Shown: one piece after another, positions 56,009 to 63,290 of the stretch | Numbering within the stretch: the stretch's first letter is position 1 | How the letters are laid out: each line of letters opens with the position of its first letter | From: Melioribacteraceae bacterium | GTDB taxonomy: Bacteria > Bacteroidota > Ignavibacteria > Ignavibacteriales > Melioribacteraceae | NCBI GenBank assembly: GCA_021739765.1 | Contig: JAIPBD010000024.1 | Span: 1-63,290 of the forward strand | Reading direction: 5' to 3' | DNA: 63,290 nt | Notes under the pieces: generated by a model | What the model saw: only the letters and a program-made list of their open reading frames with translations | What the model was told of the DNA's origin: nothing | Databases searched by the model: none | Translations under genes and position numbers: made by a program

Positions 56009-56521
56009 TTATTTGGAAATTGTTACGCCCACCAAAAAGCTTATCCTAACACCGCCTTTTCCTGTTGCCAGCGCAATGTTAAATGGTATGTTGATATCTT
56101 TCCCTTGCATTGCCCATCCAAAAGCAAAAACATAACCGACTCCTCCAAGAGATAAATTCGGTCCTAAGCCGAATTCATAACCGCTTGAACCGCGTAAACC
56201 AAAAAGCCACGAAATACTCGGGAGTAAAACGCCCTGTTCCGCGCCCCCAATTAACAGAACGTTTTCACTTAAAAGTGAATATCCGCCTTCCAAAGTAAAA
56301 ACGACTAATTCGTATTGCCAACCAAATTGAGTGATTACACTTCCAACATTCAACTCTTCTTTTACATCTTCGGCAAGGGAACCGGTTAGTACCGTTAAAC
56401 CTAATCTCGGACCCGCTAACTCCAACCCTTTATTTATGACATGTATGGAATCGCTGCTCTGGGAATAAATCTGTGAGGCAAAAAGTAGGATTGGAATTAT
56501 TAGAACTTTGTGTTTTTTCAT
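56009..56521 (-). CDS. Small secreted or outer-membrane protein
   Basis: This 170-residue protein has a signal peptide (KKHKVLIIPILLFASQIYS). The mature part has hydrophobic beta-strand-like stretches (PRLGLTVLTGSLAE, YELVVFTLEGGYSLL, GYEFGLGPNLSLGGVGYVFAFGW) and glycine- and aromatic-rich turns. It looks like a small barrel or lipocalin-like fold ending in VRISFLVGVTISK. I do not recognise the family. It is convergent with the Sel1 gene (5 bp) and monocistronic. Function unknown. Confidence 0.7.
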   Translation of the reverse strand: MKKHKVLIIPILLFASQIYSQSSDSIHVINKGLELAGPRLGLTVLTGSLAEDVKEELNVGSVITQFGWQYELVVFTLEGGYSLLSENVLLIGGAEQGVLLPSISWLFGLRGSSGYEFGLGPNLSLGGVGYVFAFGWAMQGKDINIPFNIALATGKGGVRISFLVGVTISK

Positions 56522-56708
56522 TGATTATTATTTCCCGAAAGAACTTAGTTGGTGATTCTTTAAATGATTCTGATTTTTTTTTGCGATAGAATTCAACAGA
56601 AAATAGACTAAATAACTTATTAATCCTACATGCATTATTAATACCAATTGTTCAGTAAGAGATATTTATAATTAGCCTGCATTCAACTGAGTTGGATCGA
56701 AACAAAAA

Positions 56709-60551
<3,843 letters not shown>

Positions 60552-60695
60552 TCATACTTAAATTCCAAAAATAAGATTGTTCGTCATTCAACTTCCACTT
60601 GTAAAATCGGAGAACAAAAGATACATATTATATAAGTCTAACTGTGGTTAAAACAACCAGCTTTTCAAGAGCTGATTCCACGTTTGCAATAAATT

Positions 60696-61035
60696 GTCCG
60701 CAGAAAAGTCCAACTTTTGGAGAATAAGAACCGGATTAGAAAAGTTGAACTTTTTAGAAATGGTCATATTTATTTGGAGAATTCTTTGTGTTTAGAGAAA
60801 GTTAATTATACAGAACTTTAAGAATGGAATTGGTAGTTTGAACTATATAATTAATTTTACAATTCAGATCAAAAATTATGACTAACAATAACACTGCCAA
60901 AATACACGATCTCCGGTTTCCCTTCACCCGTCTTCTCCTTCTACATTTTACTTTCTCCTTTCTACTTGTTTCTTGTGACACAACAGAACCACGAAACAAC
61001 GGCGTTTTAACCCTTACTCCCCTTGATGCTTCTTG
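60696..61035 (+). repeat. 340-bp direct repeat, copy 1 (upstream region plus N-terminus)
   Basis: Aligned base by base with 62454-62793 (offset 1758, no gaps) it differs at only 12 of 340 positions, about 96% identical. It covers 182 bp before the ATG at 60878 and the first 52 codons. A block of about 100 bp at 60754-60854 is unchanged. Past 61035 the two genes diverge at once to distantly related protein. It begins near an imperfect inverted repeat (60705-60718 with 60740-60753). Confidence 0.9.
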
Positions 61036-62179
61036 TACTGAAGTATGGATTAAAGTGGAAGCAAACGCTAACCTTGTTGGAACGGAGTTACAATTATTCC
61101 GTGACAATCAACCAACCGGTAGTTATACTCTTACCGGAACTGATACTACTTTTTATGAAAATAATCTTACCCCTTCAACAGATTATACATATAAAGCCGA
61201 AGCAAACGGCACAATTTCGAATAGTATTTCTGTCAATACCATGGAAACAACCTCCCAAAACTTCTCATTTGAGTCTTTCGAATTTGGTGACGGATACTCC
61301 TCTAGCTACTTTAATGATGTCTGGGTGTTTGATGAAAATAATATCTGGGCGGTGGGTTATATAAGTCCTTCCCAAACAGTTGATGGTGTTTATGTATCAA
61401 ATCCTAATATAATACGATGGAATGGAGAAACTTGGAAATTAGAGCAGCTTTCTGGAACATCAAGCGGTATATATGGTGTTTGGGCACTCGATACCAACCA
61501 CATCTTCTTTGCGAATGGTCAGATGATTGAATATAAGGATCATGTCTATCATGAATTTGCAGTCTCTGGTGATTGGCAGCAGGGTCAAGGTATCCACAAG
61601 CTCTGGGGTTCGGGAGCGGATAATATTTGGGGAGTCGGTCCAAGGGGAACAATTGTTCACTTTAACGGAAATGAGTGGAAGAAGATTGAGTTTGATACGG
61701 ATTTTGATTTTACCGGAATAACCGGAGATAAGACGACAGGTGTTTCGTATTCAATTGCAAATAAACCAAGTATAACAAAAATATTCCAACTAAATGAGGA
61801 CGATACAGTTCAAGAAATCTTTAACGGCGATGATTATACATGGAAATTTAGGTTTAGGAATGCCGTTTTTCTTAAAGGTAAACTCTACTTGCCAACTACA
61901 TTTATTCTAACATTAGTACCGGGAGATGAAAACTCCCTGACCAAATTAGAGTTCGTAAAAAGTTCATATGGGGTCAATTCAATTTCCGGTCAGGAAATAA
62001 ACGAAATATATTTCTTCGGTCCCAATGGATTTTTTATGCATTACAATGGAGTGAGATTTAGATATTTTCCAGCGACAACAACCACATGGATTTCTGGCGG
62101 GGGACATGCAGGCGGAGGAAGTGCGGCATGGGTGAACATGACAAATAATAAAGCAATTATAACATTAATCAGGAGATAA
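60878..62179 (+). CDS. Lipoprotein with FN3-like and propeller-type repeats
   Basis: This 433-residue protein has a signal peptide with a lipobox near residue 33 (FSFLLVSC), so it is anchored in a membrane. A short fibronectin-like domain spans about 40-120 (LTPLDASCTEVWIKVEA, STDYTYKAEANG). Propeller-like repeats follow (YFNDVWVFDENNIWAVGY, IYGVWALDTNHIFFANG, IHKLWGSGADNIWGVG, RGTIVHFNGNEWKKIE, LNEIYFFGPNGFFMHYNG-type). No enzyme motif is seen. Its first 52 codons and its upstream region are near-identical to those of the partial gene at 62636. Surface binding is plausible. Function unknown. Confidence 0.8.
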   Translation: MTNNNTAKIHDLRFPFTRLLLLHFTFSFLLVSCDTTEPRNNGVLTLTPLDASCTEVWIKVEANANLVGTELQLFRDNQPTGSYTLTGTDTTFYENNLTPSTDYTYKAEANGTISNSISVNTMETTSQNFSFESFEFGDGYSSSYFNDVWVFDENNIWAVGYISPSQTVDGVYVSNPNIIRWNGETWKLEQLSGTSSGIYGVWALDTNHIFFANGQMIEYKDHVYHEFAVSGDWQQGQGIHKLWGSGADNIWGVGPRGTIVHFNGNEWKKIEFDTDFDFTGITGDKTTGVSYSIANKPSITKIFQLNEDDTVQEIFNGDDYTWKFRFRNAVFLKGKLYLPTTFILTLVPGDENSLTKLEFVKSSYGVNSISGQEINEIYFFGPNGFFMHYNGVRFRYFPATTTTWISGGGHAGGGSAAWVNMTNNKAIITLIRR

Positions 62180-62181
62180 TA

Positions 62182-62328
62182 ATGAAAAGAATAACAATTA
62201 TGATCTTTCTTGTTTCCCAAGGCTGTCACAGCTTGTCCCGATGCTTCGGGAGTCATAATAACCGGTTAAGGATCAATAACCTTGACACAACCACCTCAAT
62301 ATTAAATCAAACCATAAACACAAACTAA
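62182..62328 (+). pseudogene. Truncated short frame running into a palindrome cluster
   Basis: AGGAG lies 6 bp before ATG 62182, and the first residues MKRITIMIFLVS look like a signal peptide. The frame then enters the palindrome cluster 62222-62268 and reads QGCHSLSRCFGSHNNRL, which resembles no protein, to a stop at 62328 (48 residues). The likely reading is a gene start interrupted by an inserted repeat or deleted behind its signal sequence. It is only 2 bp after the previous stop. A short functional peptide is less likely. Confidence 0.45.
62222..62268 (+). repeat. Cluster of three palindromes (REP-like)
   Basis: Three palindromes stand within 47 bp: GCTGTCACAGC (62222-62232), TCCCGATGCTTCGGGA (62236-62251, 6-bp stem, 4-nt loop) and TAACCGGTTA (62259-62268). 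AAGG (62268-62271) also pairs with CCTT (62280-62283). They are GC-rich relative to the AT-rich surroundings. This looks like a repetitive extragenic element; whether it recurs elsewhere cannot be told from this window. Confidence 0.55.
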
Positions 62329-62453
62329 AACAAATTCAAAAACATTTTCGTTTATCAAATACTTTCGCGCGGTCGTGGCTGTAATGGTTTAGCTATATTC
62401 TTACAATAACTGGCGCTAAAAAACCTCTGTGGTTTTTGTGTGGAAGAGTTTTA

Positions 62454-62793
62454 GTCCGCAACAAAGTTCAACTTTTGGAGGCTAAGAACCGGATTGGAAA
62501 AGTTGTACTTTTTAGAAATGGTCATATTTATTTGGAGAATTCTTTGTGTTTAGAGAAAGTTAATTATACAGAACTTTAAGAATGGAATTGGTAGTTTGAA
62601 CTATATAATTAATTATACAATTCAGATCAAAAATTATGACTAACAATAACATTGCCAAAATACTCGATCTCCGGTTTCCCTTCACCCGTCTTCTCCTTCT
62701 ACTTTTTACTTTCTCCTTTCTACTTGTTTCTTGTGATACAACAGAACCACGAAACAACGGCGTTTTAACCCTTACTCCCCTTGATGCTTCTTG
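62454..62793 (+). repeat. 340-bp direct repeat, copy 2 (upstream region plus N-terminus)
   Basis: This is the second copy of the block at 60696-61035, with 12 differences and no gap. It carries the same inverted repeat (62463-62476 with 62498-62511), the same upstream region and the same first 52 codons of the following lipoprotein gene. Confidence 0.9.
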
Positions 62794-63290
62794 CACAGAG
62801 GTTTGGCTGAAAGTGGAAAATGACGCTAACCTTATCGGTGTAGAACTTACACTTTTCCGGGATAAACAAGAATACGGCAGCTTTACTCTTACCGGAACTG
62901 ATACTATTCTTTTTTACGGTTATCTCCAACCCTCAACAAACTACACCTTTTTTGCTCAGATTAACGGCATTCCTTCCAACACGGTTAATATTACAACTAT
63001 GGATACCACAAGCCATGATTTTACTTGGCAGACTTTCACTTTCGGGGATGGAAGCGGGGGAAGCAGTTATCTTAATGATGTTGCCATAGTTGATGAAAAC
63101 AACATCTGGGCTGTGGGAATGATTTATGATAATGGGGAAAAATACAACGCCGTGCATTGGGATGGGAGTGAGTGGGAGTTACTAGCAATTGATTGGGATG
63201 GGGTTGTCTCCGAACTTCGAACCATCTTAGCTTTCTCTGCAAATGATATTATTCTGGGGAATGTGAATTTGCTTCATTGGAATGGAAATC
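62636..63290 (+). CDS. Lipoprotein paralog of the 60878 gene, cut by the right edge
   Basis: The frame opens at ATG 62636 and stays open to the end of the window (218 codons). The first 52 residues match the 60878 product almost exactly, with lipobox FSFLLVSC at about 26-33. The remainder is a diverged form of the same layout: an FN3-like part (TDTILFYGYLQPSTNYTFFA) and then SSYLNDVAIVDENNIWAVG and YNAVHWDGSEWELLA. It is a tandem paralog rather than an exact duplicate. Function unknown. Confidence 0.85.
   Translation, partial: MTNNNIAKILDLRFPFTRLLLLLFTFSFLLVSCDTTEPRNNGVLTLTPLDASCTEVWLKVENDANLIGVELTLFRDKQEYGSFTLTGTDTILFYGYLQPSTNYTFFAQINGIPSNTVNITTMDTTSHDFTWQTFTFGDGSGGSSYLNDVAIVDENNIWAVGMIYDNGEKYNAVHWDGSEWELLAIDWDGVVSELRTILAFSANDIILGNVNLLHWNGN

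Overview
The window looks like a chromosome segment from an AT-rich member of the FCB group, most likely Ignavibacteria or a close Bacteroidota relative. The evidence is the type IX secretion C-terminal tails with the YPNPFNPTT motif, PorV/PorQ-like outer-membrane proteins, a large TonB-dependent receptor with a carboxypeptidase D-like N-terminal domain, a two-component pair whose sensor carries a Reg_prop propeller and Y_Y_Y domain, and many TTG starts. The assignment is inferred from protein character only. REGION 1 (1-18.6 kb): a tightly packed minus-strand operon of at least nine genes. In order of transcription these are a TonB-dependent receptor, a large secreted protein with a type IX-like tail, a PorV/PorQ-like barrel, a second outer-membrane barrel, a duplicated propeller protein with a type IX tail, three different sulfatases with Tat-like signals, and a GH2 hydrolase that runs off the left edge. 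This resembles a polysaccharide utilisation locus for a sulfated, probably marine, glycan, but it has no recognisable SusD. A divergent gene at 17324 encodes a membrane-anchored winged-helix regulator, and the gap between them holds an 11-bp direct repeat and a 12-bp palindrome. REGION 2 (18.7-30.5 kb): a glycosyltransferase-like protein, a nucleoid-associated protein, an FkbM methyltransferase, a type IX-secreted propeller with a strong terminator, the Reg_prop sensor kinase with its NarL-type response regulator, a coiled-coil protein plus Cu-Zn superoxide dismutase lipoprotein operon, and a POT peptide transporter. REGION 3 (30.8-39.6 kb): two GT2 glycosyltransferases, a decayed stretch, two tandem sulfotransferases, tRNA-Lys(CTT), a LytS/LytTR two-component pair, a serine hydrolase lipoprotein, a TerB-like protein and a small membrane protein. 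REGION 4 (39.7-54.4 kb): a plus-strand glycan biosynthesis operon with glycosyltransferases, a YfhO-type membrane protein, a Wzx-like flippase, one broken and one intact sulfotransferase, two FkbM-type methyltransferases, a GT4 enzyme and a GT-C membrane glycosyltransferase. Its last steps are translationally coupled to an exported glycosylasparaginase, followed by an RsbW-like ATPase. Together these suggest synthesis of a sulfated, O-methylated surface glycan. REGION 5 (54.5-63.3 kb): a Sel1-repeat protein, a small outer-membrane-like protein, a 1272-residue GH2 beta-galactosidase with added C-terminal domains, and two tandem paralogous lipoproteins. The lipoproteins share a 340-bp block (upstream region plus N-terminus, about 96% identical) and then diverge. 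The second is cut by the right edge, and a cluster of small palindromes lies between them. Overall the window combines machinery to break down sulfated polysaccharides with machinery to build a sulfated one.
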